A stretch of 64,000 bases of DNA from Ramlibacter aurantiacus (GCF_016722895.1 NZ_JAEQNA010000009.1:124001-188000); one strand, 5' to 3'. Shown: positions 45,568 through 56,958, counted from the first letter of the stretch. Program-made: numbers and translations. The notes: generated from the letters alone by a model not told the origin.

Positions 45568-48471
45568 TTACTGGCAGGCCTCGCAGCCCGGGTCGTCGAT
45601 TGCGCAGAACTTGATGTCGGTGGCCGGAGTGGCGTCCATCTGGGCGCGTGCGGCTGCCGCCGCGGCATCGAGTGCGCTCATGGCCGCGGCTTGCGGCTCA
45701 CCCGAGGACACCGCGTTCAGGCGGCCCGAGGTCACGGTGGACTTCTCGGTATGCGTCGCGCTGATGGTGCGCAGGTAATAGGTGGTCTTCAGGCCGCGCA
45801 GCCAGGCCAGCTTGTAGGTGTCATCGAGCTTCTTGCCCGAGACGCCGGCCATGTAGATGTTCAGCGACTGCGCCTGGTCGATCCACTTCTGGCGGCGCGC
45901 GGCGGCCTCCACCAGGTAGCTCGGCTCGATTTCGAAGGCGGTGGCGTACAGCGCCTTCACCTCCTGCGGCACCCGGTCGATCGGCCGCAGCGAGCCGTCG
46001 AAATGCTTGAGGTCCATGACCATCACGTCATCCCACAGGCCCAGCCGCTTGAGGTCGCGAACCAGGTAGTGGTTGATCACGGTGAACTCGCCCGACAGGT
46101 TGGACTTGACCGACAGGTTGCCGAAGCACGGCTCGATCGATGCGTCCACGCCGACGATGTTGGAGATGGTGGCCGTGGGCGCGATGGCGATGCAATTGGA
46201 GTTGCGCATGCCGTCCTGGGCGATCTTGCGGCGCAGCGCATCCCAATCCAGCGAGGCCGAGCGGTCCACCTCGACGTAGCCGCCGCGTGCCTGGGCGAGC
46301 AGGTCCAGCGTGTCGGGCGGCAGCACACCCTTGTCCCACAGCGATCCCCGGTAGCTGGAGTAGCGGCCGCGCTCGCGCGCGAGTTCGGTCGAGGCCCAGT
46401 AGGCGTGGTAGCAGACGGCTTCCATGGAGCGGTCGGCGAACTCGATGGCCTCGGCCGATGCATACGGGATGCGCAGTTCGTACAGCGCGTCCTGGAAGGC
46501 CATGATGCCCAGCCCGACCGGCCGGTGGCGCAGGTTGGAGTCGCGCGCCTTCTTGACCGCGTAGTAGTTGATGTCGATCACGTTGTCGAGCATGCGCATG
46601 GCCGTGCCGATGGTGCGCTTGAGCTTGTCGTGGTCGATGGCGCCGTCCTTCAGGTGCTGGCGCAGGTTGATCGAGCCCAGGTTGCAGACGGCGGTTTCGG
46701 TGTCGCTGGTGTTGAGCGTGATTTCGGTGCACAGGTTGGACGAGTGCACGACTCCCACGTGCTGCTGGGGCGAGCGCACGTTGCAGGCATCCTTGAAGGT
46801 GATCCAGGGATGGCCGGTCTCGAACAGCATCGTGAGCATCTTGCGCCACAGGTCCGCGGCCGGGACGGTCTTGCTGGGCCGGATCTCGCCGCGACGGGCC
46901 TTGTCCTCGTAGGCCACGTAGGCCTTCTCGAACTCGGCGCCGAAGAGGTCGTGCAGGTCCGGGACGGACGAGGGCGAGAACAGGGTCCACTCGCCCTTCT
47001 CGATCACGCGTCGCATGAACAGGTCGGGGATCCAGTTGGCCGTGTTCATGTCGTGGGTGCGCCGGCGGTCGTCGCCCGTGTTCTTGCGCAGCTCCAGGAA
47101 CTCCTCGATGTCCAGGTGCCAGGTCTCGAGGTAGGTGCAGACGGCGCCCTTGCGCTTGCCACCCTGGTTGACGGCGACCGCCGTGTCGTTGACCACCTTC
47201 AGGAAGGGCACCACGCCCTGCGACTCGCCGTTGGTGCCCTTGATGTGGCTGCCCAGCGCGCGCACCCGCGTCCAGTCATTGCCCAGCCCGCCGGCGAACT
47301 TGGACAGCAGGGCGTTTTCCTTGATCGATTCGTAGATGCCGTCGAGGTCGTCCGGCACCGTGGTCAGGTAGCAGGACGACAGCTGCGAGCGCAGCGTGCC
47401 GCTGTTGAACAGGGTCGGCGTGGACGACATGAAGTCGAAGCTCGACAGCACTTCGTAGAACTCGATCGCGCGCGCTTCGCGGTCGATCTCGTTGAGCGCC
47501 AAGCCCATGGCCACCCGCATGAAGAAGGCCTGCGGCAGCTCGATGCGGCTCTTGCGCACGTGCAGGAAATAGCGGTCGTACAGCGTTTGCAGGCCCAGGT
47601 AGTCGAACTGCTGGTCCCGCTCGGCCTTCAGCGCGGCACCCAGGCGCTTGAGGTCGTACTGCAGCAGCTCGGGGTTGAGCAGCTCGTTGTCCACGCCTTT
47701 CTTGATGAAGGTGGGAAAGTAGTCGGCGTAGCTGGCGGCCATTTCGGCCGGCGTGATGTCACGGGCGAGCACCTCCTTGAAGATGGTGTGCAGCAGCAGC
47801 CGCGCGGTGACGTAGGTGTAGTCGGGATCCTTCTCGATCAGCGTGCGGGCGGCGAGGATGGAGGCCTTGTAGACCTCGTCGATGGGCACGCCGTCGTACA
47901 GGTTGCGCAGCGTCTCGGCCACGATGGGTTCGGGCTTGACGTCGGCGCCGAGGTTGGCGCAGGCCGCATGAATCAGCTCTTTCAGCTGGTTCACGTCGAG
48001 CGGGATGCGCTCGCCGCCGTCGGTCACGTGCAGCTGCGGCTGGGCCGGCTGCAGCGGCTCGCCCTGGCGGGCCCGCTCCTGGGAGCGGCGTTCGCGATAC
48101 AGCACGTAGGCACGCGCGATCTCGTGATGGCCGCCGCGCATGAGGCCGAGTTCGACCTGGTCCTGCACGTCCTCGATGTGGAAGGTGCCACCGCCCGGAC
48201 GCGAGCGCATCAGCGCGCGCACCACGGCCTGGGTCAGGCTTTCCACCGTCTCGCGCACGCTGGCCGAGGCCGCGCCCTGGGTGCCATGCACGGCCAGGAA
48301 GGCCTTCATCATGGCAATGGCGATCTTGTTCGGCTCGAAGGGCACCACCGCGCCGTTGCGGCGGATGATCTGGTAGTGGGTCAGGGGATGGCCGGTGCCG
48401 GCGGACGCGCTCGGCTGGGCGGCGGACGTGGCGGGCTGGTAGGCGGCGGGGGTGTTCAGGACAGTCTGCAT
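45568..48471 (-). CDS. nrdA: Ribonucleotide reductase class Ia, alpha subunit
   Basis: NrdA reduces all four ribonucleoside diphosphates to deoxyribonucleotides. The 967-residue protein is longer than the E. coli form because of an N-terminal extension with two ATP-cone-like segments, at about residues 32-125 (YQIIRRNGAVVPFEPNKIA) and 147-240 (LHVTDGGERIPLDVNQL), which would sense ATP/dATP. Catalytic cysteines are in NTSDTETAVCNLGSINL and HSSNLCTEITLN; the C-terminal redox tail ends CAIDDPGCEACQ. A GAGGAAAC ribosome binding site precedes the ATG at 48471. NrdR boxes lie upstream. Confidence 0.97.
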   Translation of the reverse strand: MQTVLNTPAAYQPATSAAQPSASAGTGHPLTHYQIIRRNGAVVPFEPNKIAIAMMKAFLAVHGTQGAASASVRETVESLTQAVVRALMRSRPGGGTFHIEDVQDQVELGLMRGGHHEIARAYVLYRERRSQERARQGEPLQPAQPQLHVTDGGERIPLDVNQLKELIHAACANLGADVKPEPIVAETLRNLYDGVPIDEVYKASILAARTLIEKDPDYTYVTARLLLHTIFKEVLARDITPAEMAASYADYFPTFIKKGVDNELLNPELLQYDLKRLGAALKAERDQQFDYLGLQTLYDRYFLHVRKSRIELPQAFFMRVAMGLALNEIDREARAIEFYEVLSSFDFMSSTPTLFNSGTLRSQLSSCYLTTVPDDLDGIYESIKENALLSKFAGGLGNDWTRVRALGSHIKGTNGESQGVVPFLKVVNDTAVAVNQGGKRKGAVCTYLETWHLDIEEFLELRKNTGDDRRRTHDMNTANWIPDLFMRRVIEKGEWTLFSPSSVPDLHDLFGAEFEKAYVAYEDKARRGEIRPSKTVPAADLWRKMLTMLFETGHPWITFKDACNVRSPQQHVGVVHSSNLCTEITLNTSDTETAVCNLGSINLRQHLKDGAIDHDKLKRTIGTAMRMLDNVIDINYYAVKKARDSNLRHRPVGLGIMAFQDALYELRIPYASAEAIEFADRSMEAVCYHAYWASTELARERGRYSSYRGSLWDKGVLPPDTLDLLAQARGGYVEVDRSASLDWDALRRKIAQDGMRNSNCIAIAPTATISNIVGVDASIEPCFGNLSVKSNLSGEFTVINHYLVRDLKRLGLWDDVMVMDLKHFDGSLRPIDRVPQEVKALYATAFEIEPSYLVEAAARRQKWIDQAQSLNIYMAGVSGKKLDDTYKLAWLRGLKTTYYLRTISATHTEKSTVTSGRLNAVSSGEPQAAAMSALDAAAAAARAQMDATPATDIKFCAIDDPGCEACQ

Positions 48472-48563
48472 GTTTCCTCTTCTTGGTGACTTCTCACTCA
48501 CTGCGGGAACCTGGTGAGGGGAGATTGCGGCCGTTCAAGCCGGGGCTCGCCACAGGTGCGGAG

Positions 48564-48611
48564 CCACTATATCTAGTGCCTATGGATGTGGCAAGACACT
48601 AGCAGTGGTGT
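48564..48611 (-). promoter_or_regulatory. nrdA promoter with paired NrdR boxes
   Basis: On the minus strand, TTGCCA (48589-48594) and TATAGT (48566-48571) are spaced by 17 bases. Two NrdR-box-like palindromes overlap it: a close match centred at 48571-48572 (CACTATATCTAGTG) and a weaker one at 48596-48611 (ACACTAGCAGTGGTGT), about three helical turns apart, the usual NrdR arrangement. NrdR with dATP or ATP represses nrd operons. Confidence 0.8.
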
Positions 48612-48694
48612 TTCCGCGATGACGACAAATTACTATCTTGCGCGCTTGGAGAGGCTGTGCCAGGGGCAGGGTCTGGCAAAAAGCGGGGGGATTT

Positions 48695-49265
48695 TCAGGC
48701 CGCGAAGAAGCTGGCCGGCCAGGCCAGGGACTGCCGCAGTCGCGGCCAGTCGAAGCCCGGCCCCGGGTCGCATTTGCGCCCGGGTGCGACGTGCTCGTGG
48801 CCGGCCACGTAGCGGATCGGATAGCGCTGGGCCAAGGCGGGCAGGAGGGCTTGCAGGGCTTCGTACTGCGCATCCTCGAACACGTCGCCTTCCAGGCCTT
48901 CCAGCTCGATGCCGATCGAATCGTCGTTGCAGTTCGACCGCCCCCGCCAGGCCGAGGCGCCGGCGTGCCAGGCCCGCTGGTCGCAGTCGACGAACTGCCA
49001 CAGCTCGCCGGTGCGGCGCACGTAGAAGTGGGCCGATACCTGCAGGCCGCGGATGCCCTGGTAGTACGGATGCGCGTCCCAATCGAGCGTGTTGCAGAAC
49101 AACTGCTGAACGGCATCGGTGCCGTACTGGCCCGGGGGCAGGCTGATGGAATGCAGCAGGACCAAATCCACCTGGGCACCGTCGGGGCGGCAGCCGAAAT
49201 TGGGCGAGTCGAGGCGGCGGGCGAAGCCGTACCAGCCGCCGCGCCAGAGGGCGGCGGCCCGGGGG

Positions 49266-49282
<17 letters not shown>
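48695..49282 (-). CDS. ampD: 1,6-anhydro-N-acetylmuramyl-L-alanine amidase AmpD
   Basis: AmpD cleaves the amide bond in 1,6-anhydro-muropeptides during peptidoglycan recycling in the cytoplasm. The 195-residue protein has the zinc-amidase markers: DLVLLHSISLPPGQY with the first zinc His, VSAHFYVRRTGELWQFVD with the second His, and the HVAPGRKCDPGPGFDW motif, with the catalytic Glu in SIGIELEG. No signal peptide is seen, in line with a cytoplasmic amidase. Its start overlaps the pilR stop by 17 bases. Loss of AmpD raises inducible beta-lactamase in some bacteria. Confidence 0.93.
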
Positions 49283-50689
<1,407 letters not shown>

Positions 50690-50690
<1 letters not shown>

Positions 50691-52414
50691 CAGGCGCGGA
50701 TTCTGGCAGCGGACGGCTCGCCGTCCGCAGGGCTGGTGCCTACGAGGTTGAGATGGATCAGGAAATTGTTGCCCTCGCGTGGCGCGCCGAGTGGTGCGGG
50801 CGTACGCCCGTATCCGATGCGGGCGCCATGCCGCTCGCACAGCTGGCGGCAGATGTACAGGCCCAAGCCGCTGGAGCGGCTTTCGGAGGAGAAGAAGGGT
50901 TCGAACAGGTGCTGCTGCACCGTGGATTCGAGCGGTGGTCCATCGCTCCAGACCGCCACGTTGAGCTGGTCCCCCGAGACCGACGTGGCCACCTGGATGG
51001 AGTCGGGCTGCGTGCCGGCGTAGCGCGCGGCGTTGTCCAGCAGGTTCACCAGGACCCGTCGCAAATGGTCGGGTTCGAAGGCGCACAGCGCGCCGGGCGC
51101 CTGCAGGCTGGTTCGCAGGCGGTCGGCGTTGGCGCTCTGGCGCGCCCAGTCCGGACAGATGCCGGCCAGCGCGAGGTCCAGTGGCAAGGCCGCGGCGCGC
51201 GGGGTCAGCGGATGCTTGACCCGCGCCACGTCGAGCACGTCGTCGACGATCTGGGCGAGCCGCTGCACGTTCTGCTGCACCAGCGCGCTGAGCTGGCGCT
51301 GCGTGGGATCGGTGAGCTCCTCGTCGAGCAGGGCATTGGCCTGCCCGATGGCGGTGAGCGGGTTGCGGATCTCGTGCGCCACGGCCGCCGACATGCGGCC
51401 CATGGCCGCGAGCTTTTCGGTGCGCAACCGGGCCTCGAGCTCGCGCAGGTCCTCCAGGAAGATCACGCACAGCTGGGCGCCATCGCCGTCGTCGCCGTCG
51501 GCGCCGGCTTCGGCGGTGTCGCCGGCCACGCGCGTGCGGACCATCACCGGGCGCTGGGGTTCGTCGGCGGTGCCGATGGTGACCTCGGCCATCAGGTGCG
51601 CCCGTCCTTCGATGGTGCGCCGCGCCAGCTCGAGCAGCGTGAGCCAGCCGCTGCGTTCCGACAGCCGAAAGCCGGCGGTGCCGCTCTCGTGTCCCAGCAG
51701 GGCCGCGGCCGTGGGGTTGCACGCGCGCACCAGCCCGTGCTCGTCCACCACCAGGATGCCCGCGGCGAGGGTCTCGATCACCAGTTCGTTCACATGGGCC
51801 TGCAGCCGGGCGGCGTCGCGGCTGCGGCGCGCGGATTCTTCCTCGCGTTCGAGGCGGCCCGCCAGGTGCTGGGCGAGCAGGGCCAGCGCGAAATACCCCA
51901 GCCCGGTAAGGCCGGCCTGCAGGTAGGTGGGCGTCATCTCGAAGGACAGCACCAGCGTTCGCGCCGACGCTTCGGCCAGCAGCAGCAGCGTCACCCCCGC
52001 GGCGGTGCCCAGGGCCAGCCGGCTGGATCCGAGCACCGAGGCCATGAGCACCGGCAGGGCCAGCAGCGGCCCATAGCTGGCGCCGCCCGCCTGCAGCAGG
52101 TCGAGCGCGGCGATGACCGCGAGATCGACCCCGATGATGAAGACCCAGCGCGGCCCCACCTGCCGGCGCGCCGGCTGCGGCATCAGCCGCGCGGCCACGG
52201 TGGCCAGCAGGTACAGCACGCAGATGCCCAGCACCCAGCGCGAATCCGGGTGCAGTGGTTGCTGCCCCCCCATCAGCATCCCGAGCAGCAGGAGCAGGAC
52301 TGCAGCCACCACCACCCGGGCGGTGGCGAAGCCGCGCCAGAGCCGCGCGAACGCCGGGTCCTGGGGGACGTGGGGCAGCGCGTCCCAGGGGGCTACCGAA
52401 ACCGGCCCGGCCAT
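50690..52414 (-). CDS. pilS: Sensor histidine kinase PilS-like
   Basis: The 574-residue inner-membrane sensor has several hydrophobic helices in residues 30-185, a PAS-like region (about 205-320), the HisKA motif MSAAVAHEIRNPLTAIGQA with the phosphorylated His347, and the ATPase motifs LVNLLDNAARYAG and SSGLGLYICRQLCERHG. It pairs with PilR to control type IV pilin genes through sigma-54. It is followed by pilR with overlapping stop/start and lies just after PP0621 and a CcsA-like gene. The type IV pilin target genes are not in the window. Confidence 0.92.
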
Positions 52415-52415
52415 C

Positions 52416-52667
52416 TCAGGTCGCGTCCTTGCGCAGGTGCTCCGCGCAGCAATAGAAACGGTTGCCCCCCGGAGCCGGCAGCGCCTCGGCGCGCGGCAGG
52501 TGCACCGAGCAGACGGCGCAGCGCACCATCTCCTGCGGGGCGGCCACCGCGCGTGGCGCGGCGGCGGGCGGTGGCGCCGATGACGCGCCCGTGCGTTCGT
52601 TCCGTCGCTCGTGCCGCCACAGCAGGTACACCAGGAACAGGACCGCGAACAGGACCAGGTACTTCAT
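52416..52667 (-). CDS. PP0621 family protein with double CXXC-like motif
   Basis: The 83-residue protein has an N-terminal membrane helix (MKYLVLFAVLFLVYLLW) and a soluble part with CAVCSVHLPRAEAL and NRFYCCAEHLRKDA, a possible metal-binding arrangement of cysteines. The family is found next to pilSR in Betaproteobacteria and Pseudomonas. Its ATG overlaps the stop of the CcsA-like gene and its stop lies one base before pilS, so the four genes are co-transcribed. The function is unknown. Confidence 0.88.
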   Translation of the reverse strand: MKYLVLFAVLFLVYLLWRHERRNERTGASSAPPPAAAPRAVAAPQEMVRCAVCSVHLPRAEALPAPGGNRFYCCAEHLRKDAT

Positions 52668-53452
52668 GTGCGCCCCAGCATCACTTCGAGCACGAAGCGC
52701 GAGCCGACATACGCCAGCAGCAGCAGGAGCGAGCCCCCATACAGCATGCGCACGGCGCGCCGGCCGCGCCAGCCGAAGAACCAGCGGCCGGCCAGCAGCA
52801 CCGCGAACGCGCACCAGGCCAGCACCGAGAACAGCGTCTTGTGGTTCCAGTGCCAGCCCGTGCCGGCGCTGCTGTCACCGAACACGATGCCCGCGAGCAA
52901 GGTGGCCGACAGCAGCACGAAGCCGCCGCCGACGAAGCGGAAGGTCAGGCGCTCCAGGGTCAGCAGCGGCACGCCTGCGTGGGGATCGGAGCCCTGCCGG
53001 ATCTGGTGTTCGGCCCGCATCATGAGCCAGGCGTGCACCACGGCGGCGGCGAACAGCCCGTAGGAGGCGATGCCCAGCGCCCAGTGCAGGGCGAGCCACG
53101 GGGAGCTGGAAACATGGAGTTCGGTGCCTGGAAAGAGTGCCGCCAGCACCACCGCCGCCGACCCCAGCCCCGCCAGTGCCCAGCGGGCTTGCAGCTGCGG
53201 CAGGAGCTGGCGTTCGACCGCGTAGACGGTCAGCACCAGCCAGGCGGTCATGGACAGGGCCGGTGCGAAGCCGAAGCGCGGAGGATCGCCCAGCAGCGAC
53301 CAGGCCAGCACCAGCGCGTGCAGCACCCAGGCCGCGATCAGCGCCAGCCTCGAGCCGCGGGCGCTCAGGGGCGCCGCCGCAGGCACCGCGTAGGCGATGG
53401 CCGCGGCCAGGGCGAGGGCCGCCCCCAGGGGAGAGGCGCTGGGTAAAATCAT
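52664..53452 (-). CDS. CcsA/YpjD-like cytochrome c assembly family membrane protein
   Basis: The 262-residue protein has about eight hydrophobic helices and the heme-handling motif region WHWNHKTLFSVLAW, together with LALHWALGIASYGLFAAAVVHAWLMM. It resembles the inner membrane protein YpjD, a HemX/CcsA relative, whose role is probably in heme or cytochrome handling, though this is not established. Its start lies 68 bases from ffh on the other strand, so the two are divergent. It begins the ypjD-PP0621-pilS-pilR operon. Confidence 0.88.
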   Translation of the reverse strand: MILPSASPLGAALALAAAIAYAVPAAAPLSARGSRLALIAAWVLHALVLAWSLLGDPPRFGFAPALSMTAWLVLTVYAVERQLLPQLQARWALAGLGSAAVVLAALFPGTELHVSSSPWLALHWALGIASYGLFAAAVVHAWLMMRAEHQIRQGSDPHAGVPLLTLERLTFRFVGGGFVLLSATLLAGIVFGDSSAGTGWHWNHKTLFSVLAWCAFAVLLAGRWFFGWRGRRAVRMLYGGSLLLLLAYVGSRFVLEVMLGRT

Positions 53453-53520
53453 GGTCCCGCAGTTTAGTGCCTGCCTTCGCCTCCCCTCGAAGCGCTGCGG
53501 CACCTCCTCCACATCCCCCC

Positions 53521-54882
53521 ATGGCCTCCGCACTCTCCGAGAAACTTTCCCGCTTGGTCAAGGAAATGCGTGGCCAGGCCCGCATCACCGAAAGCAACGT
53601 CCAGGACATGCTGCGCGAAGTTCGCATGGCACTGCTCGAGGCCGACGTCGCGCTGCCCGTGGTGCGTGACTTCATCGCCCGGGTGAAGGACAAGGCGCTG
53701 GGCCAGGAGGTGGTCGGTTCCCTCAATCCGGGCCAGGCAATGGTGGGCATCGTCAACCGCGAATTGGTGGCCACCATGGGCCAGGGGGTCAGCGACCTCG
53801 ACCTGGCGGTGCAGCCGCCGGCCGTGATCCTGATGGCGGGCCTTCAGGGCGCGGGCAAGACCACCACCACCGCCAAACTGGCCAAGCACCTGATCGACAA
53901 GCGCAAGAAGAAGGTGCTCACCGTCTCGGGCGACGTGTACCGGCCGGCCGCCATCGAGCAGCTTCGCACCGTGACCGGCCAGGCCGGTGGCGAATGGTTT
54001 CCCAGCTCGCCCGACCAGCAGCCGCTGGACATCGCGCGCAACGCGTTGGATCACGCGAGGCGACACCACTTCGACGTGCTGATCGTCGACACCGCCGGCC
54101 GGCTGGCGGTGGACGAAGCCATGATGCGAGAGATCCGCGAGCTGCATGCGGCGGTCAAGCCGGTCGAGACGCTGTTCGTCGTCGACGCCATGCAGGGCCA
54201 GGACGCGGTCAACACCGCCAAGGCCTTCAAGGAAGCGCTGCCGCTCACCGGCATCGTGCTGACCAAGATGGACGGCGACTCGCGCGGCGGCGCGGCCCTG
54301 TCGGTGCGGCAGATCACCGGCGCGCCGATCAAGTTCGCCGGCGTCTCCGAGAAGATCGACGGCCTGGAGGTGTTCGACGCCGAGCGCCACGCGGGCCGCA
54401 TCCTCGGCATGGGCGACATCGTGGCCCTGGTCGAACAGGTGCAATCCGGCGTGGACATGCAGGCCGCCCAGAAGCTCGCGGCCAAGGTCAAGAGCGGCGA
54501 GGGGTTCGACCTGAACGACTTCCTCATGCAGATCCGCCAGATGAAGAAGATGGGCGGGCTGTCCGAGCTCATGGACAAGCTGCCGGCCCAGATGCAGGCC
54601 AAGGCCGGCCAGGTCGACATGGACAAGGCCGAGCGCGACATCCGCCGCAAGGAAGGAATCATCTGCAGCATGACGCCGCTGGAGCGGCGCAAGCCCGACC
54701 TGATCAAGGCCACCCGCAAGCGCCGCATCGCGGCCGGCGCCGGCGTTCAGGTGCAGGAGGTCAACCGTCTGCTCAACGAGTTCGACCAGATGCAGACCAT
54801 GATGAAGAAGATGAAGGGCGGCGGCCTGATGAAGATGATGAAGCGGATGGGGGGAATGAAGGGCCTGGGGCCCAGGGGCTAG
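53521..54882 (+). CDS. ffh: Signal recognition particle protein Ffh
   Basis: Ffh is the SRP GTPase that binds signal sequences of membrane proteins as they leave the ribosome and with FtsY targets them to the inner membrane. The 453-residue protein has an N domain, a G domain with GLQGAGKTTTTAKLA, DTAGRLAVDEAMM, TKMDGDSRGGAALS and a Met-rich M domain ending MKKMKGGGLMKMMKRMGGMKGLGPRG. The ATG at 53521 gives the conserved MASALSEKLSRLVKEMRG start. It is divergent from the CcsA-like gene and convergent with opgH. Confidence 0.98.
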   Translation: MASALSEKLSRLVKEMRGQARITESNVQDMLREVRMALLEADVALPVVRDFIARVKDKALGQEVVGSLNPGQAMVGIVNRELVATMGQGVSDLDLAVQPPAVILMAGLQGAGKTTTTAKLAKHLIDKRKKKVLTVSGDVYRPAAIEQLRTVTGQAGGEWFPSSPDQQPLDIARNALDHARRHHFDVLIVDTAGRLAVDEAMMREIRELHAAVKPVETLFVVDAMQGQDAVNTAKAFKEALPLTGIVLTKMDGDSRGGAALSVRQITGAPIKFAGVSEKIDGLEVFDAERHAGRILGMGDIVALVEQVQSGVDMQAAQKLAAKVKSGEGFDLNDFLMQIRQMKKMGGLSELMDKLPAQMQAKAGQVDMDKAERDIRRKEGIICSMTPLERRKPDLIKATRKRRIAAGAGVQVQEVNRLLNEFDQMQTMMKKMKGGGLMKMMKRMGGMKGLGPRG

Positions 54883-54917
54883 GGGCCAGGGGAATACCGG
54901 TTCCCCCCCTGACCCCT

Positions 54918-54952
54918 GCGTCTGGCGCTGCGCTCAGCGCAGCGCCAGACGC
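54918..54952. repeat. 35-bp near-zero-spacer palindrome at the opgH stop
   Basis: The arms GCGTCTGGCGCTGCGCT (54918-54934) and its exact reverse complement (54936-54952) are separated by one base. The opgH stop codon sits at the centre. There is no T-run, so this is not a usual terminator. It is between convergent ffh and opgH genes, where it may act as a barrier to opposing transcription or a stable mRNA 3' end. Confidence 0.85.
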
Positions 54953-56958
54953 AACGCATGGTGCCTCGCGCGGCGCAGCACGAAGGGCGAACGCGACTCC
55001 TCCGGGATCAGCAGCCAGCCGGCAGCGCGCATGCGCTCACCCAGGCTCAGGTGGCTGGTCATCACCGTCAACGGCACGGCCAGCAGCAGCGGCAGGCTCA
55101 CCGGCAACACCGCCACCAGGGCTGCGGGCTCGACCCAGGCGAGCACCGCGGCCAGGCCCAGCAGCACGCTGGTGAAAGGCGCCAGACGGGCGGCGGCGTC
55201 ATTCCAGGACACACCGGTCGCTTCCCGGGGCGGCGACTTCCAGTCGAGCTTGATGCCGGTCAGCGCCACCGCCACGAAGAGGGAGTGACCCATCATCCGG
55301 ATCGGCGCCTGCAGCATGGCCAGCGCGGTCTCCAGCAGGGCGCTGCGCACCAGGCCCAGGGCGCCGCCGAAGGCTTGCTGCTCACCCCGGATCAACACCG
55401 CTGCCACGCCCAGCACGCGCGGCAGCATCAGCATGCACAACGTCCATGCCCACAGCACCATCAGCTGCGACGGCACCGCATCCCATTCCGGCGCGATGTG
55501 CGCCCCGGCCATCCACAGCGCGGTGCCCAGCGTCATGAACGCCAGCCACAGCGGTGCAGACAGGTAGGACATCGCGCCCACCAGGAACATGCCGCGGTGC
55601 ACGCGGTCGATGCCGGGCTCGGCCATCAGCCGGGCGTTCTGCAGGTTGCCCTGGCACCAGCGGCGGTCGCGCTGCAGCTCGGACAGGAGGTCTGGCGGCT
55701 GCTGCTCGTAGCTTCCGGCCAGGTCCGACACCAGCCAGACCTGGTAGCCGGCCCGGCGCATCAGCGCGGCCTCGACGAAGTCGTGCGACATGACCGGGCC
55801 GGCCAGGCCGCCCGTGCCGGGAATCGGTGCCAGCGCGCAGTGGGCCATGAACGGAGCGATGCGGATGATCGCGTTGTGGCCCCAGTAGTGCGAGGCGCCC
55901 AGCTGCCAGAACTGCATGCCCAGCGTGAACAGCCTGCCGGTCACGCGCGAGGCGAATTGCTGCGCGCGGGCGTGGAGGGTGGCGTGGCCCACGGCCTGCG
56001 TGGCCGTCTGGATGATGCCGGCCTGCGGGTGCGCTTCCATCAGCTTGGCCAGGGTCACGATGCAGTCGCCGCTCATCACGCTGTCGGCGTCGAGCACGAC
56101 CATGTAGCGGTAGTCGCGGCCCCAGCGGCGGCAGAAGTCGGCCACGTTGCCGGCCTTGCGGTGCGTACGGCGCTGGCGGCGGCGGTAGTAGACCTCCACC
56201 TGCGGCTGCTCAGGGCGCGCGGACAGCGCCTCGCGCAGTTGCTCCCAGGCGGTGCGCTCGCTGGCAGCCAGCGCGTCATCGGCGGTGTCCGACAGCACGA
56301 AGACGTCGAATTGGCGCGCATGCCCGGTCGCCGCCACCGATTCGCAGGTGGCACGCAGGCCGGCGAACACCGTGGCCACGTCCTCGTTGCAGATCGGCAT
56401 GACGATGGCGGTGCGCGCATCGTCGCCCAGCGTGTGGTGCTGCACCGACCTGGCCGACACCGAGTGCTCGTCACCCCGCAGCGTCACCCAGAACCCCATC
56501 AGCGCGGTGACGAAACCGGTCACCACCCAGGTGGACAGCACCGCGAACAGCGCGATCTGTCCGTAGCGCAGCCATTCGTTCGCGTAGTCGGGCTGGGCAC
56601 CGACGAACAGTGCCGTGGCCACCGTGGCACTCAACACCGTGAACAGCGCGAACACGCCGCGGCGCCGGGCGGCGGCGTCCTCCCAGGCACTGCGGGCCCG
56701 GGCCGGTCGAGCCGGCCGCGGCGACAGCAGCTGGTTGGCCAGCGACAGCAGCGAGGTGCCGATGCTGTTCCAGAACCCGCGCCAGGGCCGCTGCGGCATG
56801 GAGCCGCGGTGGATGGGGGGGGCGGTCACCGAGTTCGGGTGACGTTCCGCGCGAAACCGGCTGCGGCCGGCGGGGGCCACGCGCAGCTCGGAACCGCCGC
56901 TATCGCCTTCGGCCCACTGCTTCAGCGGGCGGCGTCGGGAAGAATGATGTGCGTCCAT
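54934..56958 (-). CDS. opgH: Glucans biosynthesis glucosyltransferase OpgH (MdoH)
   Basis: OpgH makes the beta-1,2-linked glucose backbone of osmoregulated periplasmic glucans from UDP-glucose and exports it through the inner membrane. The 674-residue protein has hydrophobic helices around residues 105-160 and from about 440 onwards, the glycosyltransferase family 2 core with MVVLDADSVMSGD, and the QxxRW-like motif ELQRDRRWCQGN. It is shorter than E. coli OpgH by about 170 residues. The start overlaps opgG by 37 bases; its end contains the 35-bp palindrome. It is convergent with ffh. Confidence 0.95.
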   Translation of the reverse strand: MDAHHSSRRRPLKQWAEGDSGGSELRVAPAGRSRFRAERHPNSVTAPPIHRGSMPQRPWRGFWNSIGTSLLSLANQLLSPRPARPARARSAWEDAAARRRGVFALFTVLSATVATALFVGAQPDYANEWLRYGQIALFAVLSTWVVTGFVTALMGFWVTLRGDEHSVSARSVQHHTLGDDARTAIVMPICNEDVATVFAGLRATCESVAATGHARQFDVFVLSDTADDALAASERTAWEQLREALSARPEQPQVEVYYRRRQRRTHRKAGNVADFCRRWGRDYRYMVVLDADSVMSGDCIVTLAKLMEAHPQAGIIQTATQAVGHATLHARAQQFASRVTGRLFTLGMQFWQLGASHYWGHNAIIRIAPFMAHCALAPIPGTGGLAGPVMSHDFVEAALMRRAGYQVWLVSDLAGSYEQQPPDLLSELQRDRRWCQGNLQNARLMAEPGIDRVHRGMFLVGAMSYLSAPLWLAFMTLGTALWMAGAHIAPEWDAVPSQLMVLWAWTLCMLMLPRVLGVAAVLIRGEQQAFGGALGLVRSALLETALAMLQAPIRMMGHSLFVAVALTGIKLDWKSPPREATGVSWNDAAARLAPFTSVLLGLAAVLAWVEPAALVAVLPVSLPLLLAVPLTVMTSHLSLGERMRAAGWLLIPEESRSPFVLRRARHHALRLALR

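Noticed and set aside
45382..48489. A 1035-codon open frame antisense to nrdA
   Set aside because: It mirrors the nrdA codon structure, has no ribosome binding site, and nrdA is certain from its domains.
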